Shown here: positions 27,202 through 36,318 of the stretch, piece by piece
Numbering within the stretch: position 1 is the stretch's first letter
Layout: each line of letters begins with the position of its first letter
Assembly: GCA_023435895.1 (NCBI GenBank)
Contig: JAEZLH010000004.1
Span: 171,816 to 235,815, forward strand
DNA from: Bacillota bacterium
GTDB taxonomy: Bacteria > Bacillota > Clostridia > Lachnospirales > Lachnospiraceae
Direction: 5' to 3'
Length of the DNA stretch: 64,000 nucleotides
The notes under the pieces: model-generated
What the model was told of the DNA's origin: nothing
The model's input: the letters and a program-made list of their open reading frames with translations, nothing else
Database searches by the model: none
Position numbers and translations under genes: made by a program

Positions 27202-28128
27202 ATGTATACAGTAAACTTAGTAGCTCTCATTGAGAAAATGGGTCTGGAGAATTGTACTCCCGATATCGATGTAAAAAGTATTAAGCTTTCACAGCCAGAT
27301 GTGAACAGACCGGCTTTACAGTTAGCAGGTTTTTTTGATCATTTTGATTCTGAGCGTGTGCAGGTAATTGGTCATGTGGAGCATGCATATATGCAAAAAA
27401 TGGATCCAAACCAAAGAATCACAATTTTATCAAAGCTCATGGATTATCATGTACCCTGCATAGTTTTCAGCAGAAATCTGGAAGTAAATGAAGGCTTTAT
27501 CAAGCTTGCTACAGAAAAAGGAGTGCCAATTTTAAGAACAAGTAAGACAACCTCTTCCTTTATGGCAGAAGTGATACGTTGGCTCAACGTTGAATTAGCA
27601 CCTAGAATTACCATCCACGGAGGCTTGGTGGATGTATATGGTGAAGGTATTCTTATTATGGGAGAAAGCGGAATCGGTAAGAGTGAGGCTGCCCTAGAAT
27701 TAATTAAGCGTGGCCATCGTTTGGTATCGGATGATGTGGTTGAGATTAAGAAAGTCAGTGATGAGACGTTAATTGGTACTTCACCTGATATAACAAGACA
27801 TTTTATTGAACTTCGAGGTATCGGCATTATTGATGTAAAGACCTTATTCGGCGTGGAAAGCGTTAAGAACACCCAGGCAATTGATCTTGTAATCAAGTTG
27901 GAAGAGTGGAATAAGGATAGACAATATGACCGACTAGGACTGGAAGAGACCTATACTGAGTTCCTAGGCAATAAAGTAGTGTGCCATTCCATTCCGATTC
28001 GTCCAGGTCGAAATCTAGCTGTAATCTGTGAATCCGCAGCGGTTAACTACCGTCAGAAGAAAATGGGCTATAATGCTGCACAGGAGCTTTATAACCGAGT
28101 AACAAACAGCCTAAAGAAATCAGAATAA
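27202..28128 (+). CDS. hprK: HPr kinase/phosphorylase
   Basis: 308 residues. This bifunctional enzyme phosphorylates and dephosphorylates Ser46 of HPr and Crh-type proteins in response to glycolytic intermediates, and controls carbon catabolite repression in Firmicutes. Walker A GESGIGKSEAALEL lies near residue 154, followed by the HRLVSDDVVEI segment with the catalytic Asp, and the family signature ELRGIGIIDV. The N-terminal ~130 residues form the usual alpha/beta domain. A likely target, an HPr-like protein with Ser46, is encoded at 32126-32383. Confidence 0.96.
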   Translation: MYTVNLVALIEKMGLENCTPDIDVKSIKLSQPDVNRPALQLAGFFDHFDSERVQVIGHVEHAYMQKMDPNQRITILSKLMDYHVPCIVFSRNLEVNEGFIKLATEKGVPILRTSKTTSSFMAEVIRWLNVELAPRITIHGGLVDVYGEGILIMGESGIGKSEAALELIKRGHRLVSDDVVEIKKVSDETLIGTSPDITRHFIELRGIGIIDVKTLFGVESVKNTQAIDLVIKLEEWNKDRQYDRLGLEETYTEFLGNKVVCHSIPIRPGRNLAVICESAAVNYRQKKMGYNAAQELYNRVTNSLKKSE

Positions 28129-28183
28129 ACAATGAGTCTTACATTGTGCATGATATAAATAGTCGCGAAATATATCCCTATAG

Positions 28184-28270
28184 GATTAGGGCGTCAAAAG
28201 GGTCTGTTTATAGTGTGGCAATGGCAATTTGCAGATGACCTCTGTTGAAAGACACTTTGTCACCCTAAAT
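28184..28270. repeat. Dispersed palindromic intergenic repeat, copy B
   Basis: An 87-base unit with imperfect inverted ends: GATTAGGGCGTCAAAAG at the left and the complement of ATTTAGGGTGACAAAG at the right. Its interior carries CTGTTTATAGTG and GGCAATGGCAATTTGCA. It lies between hprK and the glucokinase gene. Confidence 0.65.
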
Positions 28271-28344
28271 TATATTAATGTACAGAATTTTGACATAGGG
28301 TTTCGCAAGATAAAAATGAATATAAAAGGCAGGAGAGTTAAGAA

Positions 28345-29280
28345 ATGGGTAAAGTTTTTGGAATTGATATCGGTGGAACAGCGGTAAAGGTTGGCTTATT
28401 TGATACAGATGGTCAACTATTGAATAAATGGGATTTTGCAACAAGAAAAACCGGTAACGGCAAAGATATATTAAAGGATGCAGCAGAATTCATTCTTGCT
28501 AAGATGGAAGAATTAAAGCTTGAGAAGCAGGACGTACTTGGTGTCGGAGTGGGAATTCCGGGACCTGTTAAAGATAACGGAGATGTTTTAGAGCTTGCGA
28601 ATCTTGGCATGGGATATTTCAATATTGAAGATGAGATGAGAGAGCACAGCGGACTTAAGGTAAAGGCCGGAAATGATGCGAATGTTGCCGCTTTAGGAGA
28701 ACTATGGATGGGTGGCGGAAAAGGTTATCATAATATGGTGCTTGTAACCCTTGGAACCGGTGTTGGCGGCGGTATCATTATCAATGGTTCTGTAATTGCA
28801 GGAAGCAACGGTGCAGGTGGTGAGATTGGTCATATTCTGGTCAATGAAGATGAAGTTCTAACCTGTGGCTGCGGTAAGAAGGGTTGTTTGGAGCAATATG
28901 CATCCGCTACCGGTGTAGTTCGTGTTGCAAAGAGAATTCTTGAAGCAAGTGAACAAGAATCTTCTCTTCGTAAATTTACAGAATTAAGTGCTAAAAATGT
29001 ATTTGACAGTGCAAAAGAAGGGGATGAGCTTGCCAAAGAAGCAGTAGAACAAGCATGTCACTATCTTGGACTTGCTATGTCTCATATTGCACAAACCATT
29101 GACCCAGAAGTATTTGTAATCGGCGGAGGTGTATCAAAGGCCGGTGAGATTATTACGGATACAACTAAGAAGTACTATAACGGTATGGTTATGGATGCCT
29201 TAAAGAATAAAGAGTTCAAGCTTGCAACACTTGGCAATGATGCAGGTATTTATGGAGCAGCAAAATTAATTATTGCATAA
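28345..29280 (+). CDS. glcK: ROK-family glucokinase
   Basis: 311 residues. Phosphorylates glucose with ATP at the entry to glycolysis. N-terminal phosphate-binding loop FGIDIGGTAVKVGLF; GNDANVAALGE with the catalytic Asp; LGTGVGGGIIINGS; and the ROK zinc motif CGCGKKGCLEQYAS preceded by GGEIGHI. A TTGACA at 28290-28295 may be its -35 box, but the matching -10 is weak. The ATG has a GGCAGGAGAG-type site. Confidence 0.93.
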   Translation: MGKVFGIDIGGTAVKVGLFDTDGQLLNKWDFATRKTGNGKDILKDAAEFILAKMEELKLEKQDVLGVGVGIPGPVKDNGDVLELANLGMGYFNIEDEMREHSGLKVKAGNDANVAALGELWMGGGKGYHNMVLVTLGTGVGGGIIINGSVIAGSNGAGGEIGHILVNEDEVLTCGCGKKGCLEQYASATGVVRVAKRILEASEQESSLRKFTELSAKNVFDSAKEGDELAKEAVEQACHYLGLAMSHIAQTIDPEVFVIGGGVSKAGEIITDTTKKYYNGMVMDALKNKEFKLATLGNDAGIYGAAKLIIA

Positions 29281-29336
29281 AATGATGATCTAAAATATAA
29301 AAATAGTAGAAGAGAGCAATGCTTTAGGAGGCAGAA

Positions 29337-30251
29337 TTGGAAGAGCAATTTTATCAAAAACTTATTCTTACCTGTGCTAAAGAGCAGGTGAAGACAAACG
29401 AAAGAATGGAAGAGCATACCTCCTTACATATTGGAGGTGAGGCAGATTATTTCGTAATCCCGAAGAATATCGATGAAATACGTAATCTGATTTGTCTTTG
29501 CAAAAGTGAAAATATGCCCTATTATGTCATAGGCAACGGTAGCAATCTATTAGTTTCCGATGAGGGATATCGTGGAGTCATTATCAAATTAGGAGAAGAT
29601 TTTTCTGCGATTACAATTCATGAGGAGAATAAAATTACGGCTCAGGCTGGTGTATTGCTATCGAAACTGGCCAGTGCTGCAGCAGATGTGTCTCTGACAG
29701 GACTGGAATTTGCATCGGGTATACCTGGTACATTGGGCGGTGCGGTTACTATGAATGCTGGGGCATATGACGGCGAGATGAAGCATTGCCTTACCGGAGC
29801 CAAGGTTCTTAATGAGAGCGGAGAGATACTGGAACTTAATAAAGATGAACTGGAACTTGGATACCGCACCAGTGTAATTCAAAAGAAGAATTATATCCTA
29901 CTAGAGGCTGAGGTAGAACTTCAAAAGGGCGACGAGCATAAAATTCGTCAACGGATGAAAGAACTCAATGCCATGAGAAGGGATAAACAGCCCTTAGAAA
30001 AATACAGTGCAGGTAGTACCTTTAAAAGACCGGAGGGGTATTTTGCTGGTAAATTAATATCTGACGCAGGACTTCGCGGCTATCAGTTGGGAAGAGCTGC
30101 GGTTTCTGAGAAACATTGTGGGTTTGTTATTAATCTGGACCATGCCACAGCTAAGGATTTTCTTGGTCTGATTGGAGAAATAAGCCGAATTGTTGAAGAT
30201 AAATTTGGTGTAAAATTGGAGACGGAAATAAAATTTCTTGGTGAATTTTAG
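29337..30251 (+). CDS. murB: UDP-N-acetylmuramate dehydrogenase
   Basis: 304 residues, with a TTG start at 29337 supported by TAGGAGG six bases upstream. It is an FAD enzyme that reduces UDP-GlcNAc-enolpyruvate to UDP-MurNAc in peptidoglycan synthesis. It shows SLHIGGEADYFV, the FAD-binding VIGNGSNLLVSDEG, GIPGTLGGAVTMNAGAYDGE, and AGSTFKRPEGYFAGKLI with the catalytic Ser. The absence of the long extra loop fits the type II enzymes of Firmicutes. The next gene, rapZ, starts 24 bases later. Confidence 0.95.
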   Translation: MEEQFYQKLILTCAKEQVKTNERMEEHTSLHIGGEADYFVIPKNIDEIRNLICLCKSENMPYYVIGNGSNLLVSDEGYRGVIIKLGEDFSAITIHEENKITAQAGVLLSKLASAAADVSLTGLEFASGIPGTLGGAVTMNAGAYDGEMKHCLTGAKVLNESGEILELNKDELELGYRTSVIQKKNYILLEAEVELQKGDEHKIRQRMKELNAMRRDKQPLEKYSAGSTFKRPEGYFAGKLISDAGLRGYQLGRAAVSEKHCGFVINLDHATAKDFLGLIGEISRIVEDKFGVKLETEIKFLGEF

Positions 30252-30275
30252 CCGCAAGTGAGGTAATAAGCAATC

Positions 30276-31130
30276 ATGAGGTTTGTCATAGTCACAGGTA
30301 TGTCGGGAGCCGGAAAAAGCTCCGTATTGAAGATGTTGGAGGATGCGGGATATTTTTGTGTGGACAATATTCCCATACAGTTAGTAAGAAAATTTGCGGA
30401 ATTGATTCTTCAAGGCAATCAAAATAATGTTGCTTTGGGAATCGATGTGCGCAGTGGGCAAGCTCTAAAGGAAATGGAAAGCATTCTTCAGGATCTAAAA
30501 CGGACTGGAGTTCCTTACGAGATACTATTCTTAGATAGTACACCGGAGGTTCTGGTTAAGCGTTATAAGGAGACAAGGAGGATGCACCCCCTATCCGGAG
30601 CAGGACGTGTGGAAAAGGGTATTGCGCTGGAACAGGAGAGATTGGCGTTCCTAAGAAAGAAAGCAGATGTGATTATTGATACCAGTCATTTGTTAATCAG
30701 GGATTTGAAGCTTCAAATCAATCGAATTTATCTGAATGATGAAAAGTTTAGTAATTTCTATGTGACTATCTTATCCTTTGGTTTCAAATACGGAATACCG
30801 GTGGATGCGGATTTGGTGTTTGATGTCCGTTTTTTACCGAATCCTTATTATGTAACAGAATTAAAGAAGCAAACCGGTAATAATAGTGCAGTAAGAGAAT
30901 TTGTCATGAAGGCAAGCATAGCTGGTGAATTTTTGGACAAGCTAGAGGACATGCTTTTGTTTTTGATTCCACATTATATCACGGAAGGTAAAAATCAAAT
31001 CGTGATTGCCATCGGTTGTACCGGTGGAAGACATCGATCCGTTACCCTGGTGAATGAACTTTCTCAAAGATTAAATCATACGGAATATGGTATAAAGGTG
31101 GAACATAGGGATATAGAAAGGGACTCGTGA
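30276..31130 (+). CDS. rapZ: RapZ/YvcJ nucleotide-binding protein
   Basis: 284 residues. P-loop protein of the RapZ (YvcJ) family: GMSGAGKSSVLKMLEDAG at the N-terminus and IAIGCTGGRHRSV near the C-terminus. In E. coli it adapts RNase E to a small RNA; in Bacillus YvcJ hydrolyses nucleotides and affects competence. The Firmicute role is less clear. It abuts whiA (one base between stop and start), as in the conserved yvcJ-yvcK-whiA-crh order, but yvcK is missing here. Confidence 0.95.
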   Translation: MRFVIVTGMSGAGKSSVLKMLEDAGYFCVDNIPIQLVRKFAELILQGNQNNVALGIDVRSGQALKEMESILQDLKRTGVPYEILFLDSTPEVLVKRYKETRRMHPLSGAGRVEKGIALEQERLAFLRKKADVIIDTSHLLIRDLKLQINRIYLNDEKFSNFYVTILSFGFKYGIPVDADLVFDVRFLPNPYYVTELKKQTGNNSAVREFVMKASIAGEFLDKLEDMLLFLIPHYITEGKNQIVIAIGCTGGRHRSVTLVNELSQRLNHTEYGIKVEHRDIERDS

Positions 31131-31131
31131 T

Positions 31132-32124
31132 ATGTCATTTTCAAAGGATGTAAAAGAGGAGCTTTCACTGAATTTAAGCAGTGCAAGGCATTGCAGGATT
31201 GCAGAATTGGCGGCAATTTTAACCTGTGAAGGCCAAATTATATATAAAAATAAAAAATATTATTTAAGGCTGTTAACGGAAAATATTACAGTAGCAAGAA
31301 AATACTTTACATTAATTCGAAAAACCTTTAATATAAATATTGACGTTTCGGTAAAAGCTAGTAGTAGCACAAAAAAAACTCGTGTATATAGTTTGGCAGT
31401 GCGTAAAAAAGAAGATATTGAGTTGATTTTACAAGCCTCCAAGCTTTCCTTTGATCCGATGCTTGCCGAGCAGTTGACAGGGTTTCTTGGAGAATCCTCT
31501 ATTAATATTGAATTTGGAATACCGGATTCAGTGATAATGCAAAATGCATGTTGTAAACGAGCCTTTATAAGAGGAGAATTCTTGTCCTCCGGTTCTATGA
31601 GCAATCCGAAAACAGGTTATCATTTAGAGATTGTAGCAAAGACCCAGGAAAAGGCAGAGTTACTGAGGGATTTAATACAGACCTTCTCCATTGATGCAAA
31701 GATGATTGTTCGAAAAGGGAATTATGTAGTATACATCAAAGAAGGTTCTCAGATTGTAGATATGCTCAATGTAATGGAAGCTCATAAAGCACTAATGGAG
31801 CTTGAAAATGTTAGGATATTGAAGGAAATGCGTAATTCGATTAATCGCCAGGTGAATTGCGAAGCTGCTAATATTAACAAAACAGTAAATGCGGCAGCAA
31901 AACAGATTGAAGATATTATTTTTATACGAGACCATAGTGGTTTTGGAGATTTAACGGATGGTCTGGAGGATATTGCCAGAATTCGAATCGAATATCCGGA
32001 AGCATCCCTGAAAGAATTAGGTGAGATGCTGATTCCCCCAATCGGGAAATCCGGAGTAAATCATAGATTACGTAAATTGAGTTTAATTGCAGAGCAATTG
32101 CGTGAAAATAAGGAGGACATTTAA
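31132..32124 (+). CDS. whiA: DNA-binding protein WhiA
   Basis: 330 residues. The N-terminal part is a degenerate LAGLIDADG homing-endonuclease-like fold (CCKRAFIRGEFLSSGSM). The C-terminal helix-turn-helix reads SLKELGEMLIPPIGKSGVNHR, the WhiA signature. WhiA regulates sporulation septation in Streptomyces and division and chromosome segregation in Bacillus. It starts one base after rapZ and is followed, one base after its stop, by the HPr-like gene, so the three are cotranscribed. Confidence 0.95.
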   Translation: MSFSKDVKEELSLNLSSARHCRIAELAAILTCEGQIIYKNKKYYLRLLTENITVARKYFTLIRKTFNINIDVSVKASSSTKKTRVYSLAVRKKEDIELILQASKLSFDPMLAEQLTGFLGESSINIEFGIPDSVIMQNACCKRAFIRGEFLSSGSMSNPKTGYHLEIVAKTQEKAELLRDLIQTFSIDAKMIVRKGNYVVYIKEGSQIVDMLNVMEAHKALMELENVRILKEMRNSINRQVNCEAANINKTVNAAAKQIEDIIFIRDHSGFGDLTDGLEDIARIRIEYPEASLKELGEMLIPPIGKSGVNHRLRKLSLIAEQLRENKEDI

Positions 32125-32125
32125 T

Positions 32126-32383
32126 ATGATAACGAAAGAAATAACAATTAATATTCCTAATGGCTTAGAAGCAAGACCGGTAGCATTGCTTGTTCAGGTA
32201 GCCAGCCAGTACGAATGCAGTATTCATGTTTCCAGCAATGAGAAACGAGTTAATGCGAAGAGTATTATGGGTATGATGAGCATGGGCATCTCTTCTGGGG
32301 AAAAGGTAATTGTATCCGCAGACGGACCGGATGAAGTGGAAGCCGTAGAAAATATTGAGAAATATTTAAGCAGCAATAAGTAA
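32126..32383 (+). CDS. crh: HPr-like protein with Glu in place of the phosphorylated His15 (Crh-like)
   Basis: 85 residues from ATG 32126, which follows AAGGAGG; an upstream in-frame start at 32087 inside whiA is rejected. The fold is HPr, but the active-site segment reads NGLEARPVA, so residue 15 is Glu instead of the phospho-accepting His. The regulatory serine is kept at position 46 (NAKSIMGMMSMG). It therefore should not carry phosphate in the sugar phosphotransferase chain but can be a substrate of HprK. Bacillus Crh, with Gln15, has the same place after whiA. The Crh name rests on context and this substitution. Confidence 0.8.
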   Translation: MITKEITINIPNGLEARPVALLVQVASQYECSIHVSSNEKRVNAKSIMGMMSMGISSGEKVIVSADGPDEVEAVENIEKYLSSNK

Positions 32384-32501
32384 TAAGAGTTTATTGTAAG
32401 CTTGATTTGCTTGAAGGAAAATATCACATCCTTGAGATTATGTTATAGGGCGACGGTGATAATTTTGTGAAAACTTTGTTTAGTTATCAATAGTATAAAA
32501 A

Positions 32502-32545
32502 GAATGATGTTAGAGATTCAGTTGGATTTCTAGCATCATTTTGAT
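32502..32545 (+). terminator. Terminator after the HPr-like gene
   Basis: Arms AATGATGTTAGAGAT and ATTTCTAGCATCATT form a ~15-bp stem with G-T pairs, followed by TTGATTTT. It lies ~120 bases after the stop codon. Confidence 0.65.
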
Positions 32546-32556
32546 TTTGAGTGCCA

Positions 32557-32585
32557 TTGACAAGCTTGGAGTCAAGACCTATTAT
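32557..32585 (+). promoter_or_regulatory. Probable dnaE promoter
   Basis: TTGACA (32557-32562), 17-base spacer, TATTAT (32580-32585). Located ~200 bases before dnaE; the leader would run through a copy of the dispersed repeat. Confidence 0.6.
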
Positions 32586-32613
32586 AAAATTATAAGGATG
32601 TGTTGAGGAATAG

Positions 32614-32700
32614 CCCTGTTTATACTGTGAAAATGGCAATTTGCACAAAGCGAAAAAGAGTCACGAAAATTCTAAGGAATCCCTTTGAACGACTCTTTGA
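32614..32700. repeat. Dispersed intergenic repeat, copy C
   Basis: CCCTGTTTATACTGTG followed by AATGGCAATTTGCACA matches copies A and B. An AAAGAGTC ... GACTCTTT inverted pair follows, so the transcript could fold. The outer ends are diverged and the boundaries are approximate. Confidence 0.5.
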
Positions 32701-32783
32701 GCCCACCATCATAGGGAGTATGAACAATGAATATGAACTCAAAGGATCAAAATGTTAAGATAAGTTAGGAAGGGAGGAGCACC

Positions 32784-35700
32784 ATGAATTTTACTCATCT
32801 TCATGTACATACGGAATACAGCTTATTGGACGGTTCAGGAAAAATAAAGGAAATGATTCACCGTACCAAGGAGCTTGGAATGGATAGCCTTGCCATTACT
32901 GACCATGGCGTTATGTATGGTGTAATTGACTTTTATAAGAGTTGCCAGGCCGAGGGTATTAAGCCCATCATCGGCTGTGAGGTATATGTGGCTCCGAATT
33001 CAAGGCTTGATCGTGAGCTGGGTAATTCCGAGGAGCGATATTATCACTTGGTTCTGCTGGCTGAGAATAATACCGGATATCAGAACCTGATGAAAATTGT
33101 ATCCAACGGCTTCCTTGAAGGCTTTTATTATAAGCCTAGAGTGGATTGTGAGATCCTTGAGAAATATAGTGAGGGTATTATCGCACTCAGTGCCTGTTTG
33201 GGAGGAGAGGTTGCTAATAACCTACTGAAGGGCTTTTATGAAGAAGGTAAGAAAGCTGCTTTAAAGCTTCAGAAAATATTTGGAGAAGGTAATTTCTTTT
33301 TAGAGCTACAAGATCATGGTATGGAAGAACAAAAATCCACCAACCAGGGGTTGCTTAGAATGTCACAGGAGACCGGTATTAAGCTGGTGGCTACCAATGA
33401 TATTCACTATACCTTCGCTGAGGATGCAGATCCTCATGACATCTTGTTGTGCATCCAGACACAGAAAAAAGTTACCGATGAGAATCGAATGCGTTATGAA
33501 GGCGGTCAGTATTATCTGAAATCGCCGGAAGAAATGCTTACGATCTTCCCCTATGCAAAGGAAGCCTTAGAAAATACCTATGAAATAGCAAAACGGTGTA
33601 ATGTAACGATTACCTTCGGAGAGTACAAATTACCGGTTTACCCCGTACCGGCTCCTTTTCATGCATTGGAGTATTTAAAACAATTATGTATGGAAGGTTT
33701 AAAGGAAAGATATCAACCGGTTCCTGAGGATTTGTGGGAGAGGTTGGAGTATGAGTTAACTACCATCAGTAATATGGGGTTTGTTGATTATTTTTTGATT
33801 GTATGGGATTTTATAAAATATGCAAGAGATAATGGAATTATCGTAGGACCCGGACGAGGCAGTGCGGCTGGGTCAATTGTATCCTATTCCCTCGGAATCA
33901 CCGATATTGATCCCATCAAATATAATTTATTGTTTGAGCGATTTTTAAATCCGGAACGTTTGACCATGCCGGATATCGATATCGATTTTTGTTATGAACG
34001 CAGACAGGAAGTGATCGATTATGTAACCCGCAAATACGGCAAGGATAAGGTGGTGCAAATTGTCACCTTTGGAACTATGGCTGCAAGAGCGGTGCTTCGT
34101 GATGTGGGAAGGGCGCTGGATTTACCCTATGCTCAGGTGGATATCGTGGCAAAGATGATTCCTACTGAACTTGGAATCACAATTGAAAAGGCATTGGAAG
34201 CGAATAAGGACCTAAGGCAGCTATATGAATCCAATCAAGAAGTGAAATACCTGATTGATATGTCCAAACGTCTGGAGGGTTTGCCAAGACATACTTCCAT
34301 GCATGCTGCTGGAGTGGTAATCGGTAAATCAAGCCTGGATGAGTATGTTCCACTTTCCAGATCTTCCGATGATTCTGTTACAACACAGTTCACCATGACC
34401 ACTCTGGAGGAACTGGGTCTGCTAAAGATGGATTTCCTTGGCCTACGAACGCTAACGGTAATTCAGAATGCAGAAAAATTAATCAATAAAAACAGGAATT
34501 CTTCCAACCAATTTGACATAAAGAAGATAGATTATAACGATGAAAAGGTATATGATTTAATTGCCTCCGGTAAGACGGAAGGAATCTTCCAGTTGGAAAG
34601 TGCGGGAATGAAGAGCTTTATGAAGGAATTAAAGCCCCGTTCGCTGGAGGATGTAATAGCAGGTATTGCACTTTACCGTCCAGGCCCCATGGATTTTATA
34701 CCGAAGTATGTCAAAGGAAAAAATGAAGCAGGGCATATTATATATGAGTGCCCTCAATTGGAACCGATTCTCTCACCCACCTATGGTTGTATCGTATATC
34801 AGGAGCAGGTTATGCAAATTGTGCGTGATCTGGCAGGCTATAGTTATGGAAGAAGTGACTTGGTACGACGCGCCATGTCTAAGAAGAAGGAATCGGTGAT
34901 GATGAAGGAACGTCAGACCTTCGTATATGGTAATCCGGAAGAAGGAGTTGTGGGATGTATCGGCAACGGTATTCCGGAAGCAGTAGCAAACCATATCTTC
35001 GATGAAATGACAGACTTTGCAAAATACGCGTTTAATAAATCCCATGCTGCAGCCTATGCGGTAGTTTCTTATGAGACCGCCTATTTAAAGTGTTATTATC
35101 CGGTCGAATTTATGGCGGCTTTAATGACCTCAGTGATTGATAATCCTGGCAAAGTATCAGAATATATCTATACCTGCAGACAGATGAATATTGAAATACT
35201 TCCACCAGATATTAATGAAGGGTATGCAGTGTTTACCGTATCGAATGGTGCCATTCGGTATGCGTTGTCCGCAATTAAAGGAATTGGAAGACCAGTCATT
35301 GATGCAATTGTAACAGAACGAGCAGAAAATGGTCTATTTAAGAACCTGATAGATTTTGCAACCAGATTATCAGGCAAGGAAGTGAATAAGCGAACCATAG
35401 AAAGCTTCATTAAAGCGGGTGTATTTTCTAATATACATGAGAATCGCAGACAGCTTATGCTTAGTTATGTACAGATTCTGGACAGTATCGCGGCGGATAA
35501 GAAGAGATCACTAAGCGGTCAGATGTCCTTATTTGACTTTGCATCAGAAGAGGTGAAGCAGGAATACGAGGTTAGCATGCCCGAGGTAACAGAGTATAGC
35601 AAGGAACAACTTCTTGCCCTTGAGAAGGAAGTGCTTGGTATCTATGTCAGTGGTCATCCCTTGGAGAGTTATGAGAGCAGAATCAGTAAAAATGTAACGG

Positions 35701-36272
35701 TAAACTCCAATGATTTTGTGATTGATGAGGAGACAAATCGTCCAAAGGTTACGGATGGAAGCACTCAGATTATCGGTGGAATGATTACTTCAAAAACCGT
35801 CAAATCAACACGTACGAACAGCATGATGGCTTTTATACTTTTGGAGGATTTATTTGGTGTGGTTGAGGTTATAATATTCCCAAGGGATTTTGAAAAATAT
35901 AAGGGAGTATTAGAACCGGATCAAAAAATATTTGTACGAGGTAAAGTTACCGTTGAAGAGGAAAAAGCGGCAAAATTAATTTGTCAGGAAATCATTCTGT
36001 TTGATGCACTTCCCCGGGAGGTCTGGGTTAAATACAAAAATATGAAAGCATTCCTTGAGGATGAATTGAGCCTATATTCGTTATTGGATGAATTTGATGG
36101 AATTGATTCGGTGACGATATATTGTGAAGAAGAAAAGTGTATGAAAAAGCTTCCAAAAAGTAGGAACGTTAAGGCGGATAACGACCTTCTCCAACGTTTA
36201 TATACAAAATATTCGGAAGAAAATATACGAATTACTGAAAAGAGTATTGAAAAACTAGGGAAAATAGATTAG
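32784..36272 (+). CDS. dnaE: DNA polymerase III subunit alpha
   Basis: 1162 residues. The PHP domain is N-terminal (FTHLHVHTEYSLLDG, AITDHGVMYG). The polymerase core includes GPGRGSAAGS, the catalytic PDIDIDF near residue 395 and YRPGPMDFIP, followed by the beta-clamp-binding and helix-hairpin-helix regions. An OB-fold follows at ~995-1050 (IIGGMITSKTVKST ... FGVVEVIIFP). Firmicutes normally also carry PolC for leading-strand synthesis, so this DnaE may share the work. AGGGAGGAG precedes the ATG. Full length. Confidence 0.96.
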   Translation: MNFTHLHVHTEYSLLDGSGKIKEMIHRTKELGMDSLAITDHGVMYGVIDFYKSCQAEGIKPIIGCEVYVAPNSRLDRELGNSEERYYHLVLLAENNTGYQNLMKIVSNGFLEGFYYKPRVDCEILEKYSEGIIALSACLGGEVANNLLKGFYEEGKKAALKLQKIFGEGNFFLELQDHGMEEQKSTNQGLLRMSQETGIKLVATNDIHYTFAEDADPHDILLCIQTQKKVTDENRMRYEGGQYYLKSPEEMLTIFPYAKEALENTYEIAKRCNVTITFGEYKLPVYPVPAPFHALEYLKQLCMEGLKERYQPVPEDLWERLEYELTTISNMGFVDYFLIVWDFIKYARDNGIIVGPGRGSAAGSIVSYSLGITDIDPIKYNLLFERFLNPERLTMPDIDIDFCYERRQEVIDYVTRKYGKDKVVQIVTFGTMAARAVLRDVGRALDLPYAQVDIVAKMIPTELGITIEKALEANKDLRQLYESNQEVKYLIDMSKRLEGLPRHTSMHAAGVVIGKSSLDEYVPLSRSSDDSVTTQFTMTTLEELGLLKMDFLGLRTLTVIQNAEKLINKNRNSSNQFDIKKIDYNDEKVYDLIASGKTEGIFQLESAGMKSFMKELKPRSLEDVIAGIALYRPGPMDFIPKYVKGKNEAGHIIYECPQLEPILSPTYGCIVYQEQVMQIVRDLAGYSYGRSDLVRRAMSKKKESVMMKERQTFVYGNPEEGVVGCIGNGIPEAVANHIFDEMTDFAKYAFNKSHAAAYAVVSYETAYLKCYYPVEFMAALMTSVIDNPGKVSEYIYTCRQMNIEILPPDINEGYAVFTVSNGAIRYALSAIKGIGRPVIDAIVTERAENGLFKNLIDFATRLSGKEVNKRTIESFIKAGVFSNIHENRRQLMLSYVQILDSIAADKKRSLSGQMSLFDFASEEVKQEYEVSMPEVTEYSKEQLLALEKEVLGIYVSGHPLESYESRISKNVTVNSNDFVIDEETNRPKVTDGSTQIIGGMITSKTVKSTRTNSMMAFILLEDLFGVVEVIIFPRDFEKYKGVLEPDQKIFVRGKVTVEEEKAAKLICQEIILFDALPREVWVKYKNMKAFLEDELSLYSLLDEFDGIDSVTIYCEEEKCMKKLPKSRNVKADNDLLQRLYTKYSEENIRITEKSIEKLGKID

Positions 36273-36318
36273 AATACTGTCAATGCTGTGTTGTTTTGAA
36301 TAGTCGGAGGTTATAATA

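Noticed and set aside
27447..27896. 149-codon antisense ORF inside hprK
   Set aside because: The sense strand encodes a conserved enzyme over its full length; this is a shadow frame.
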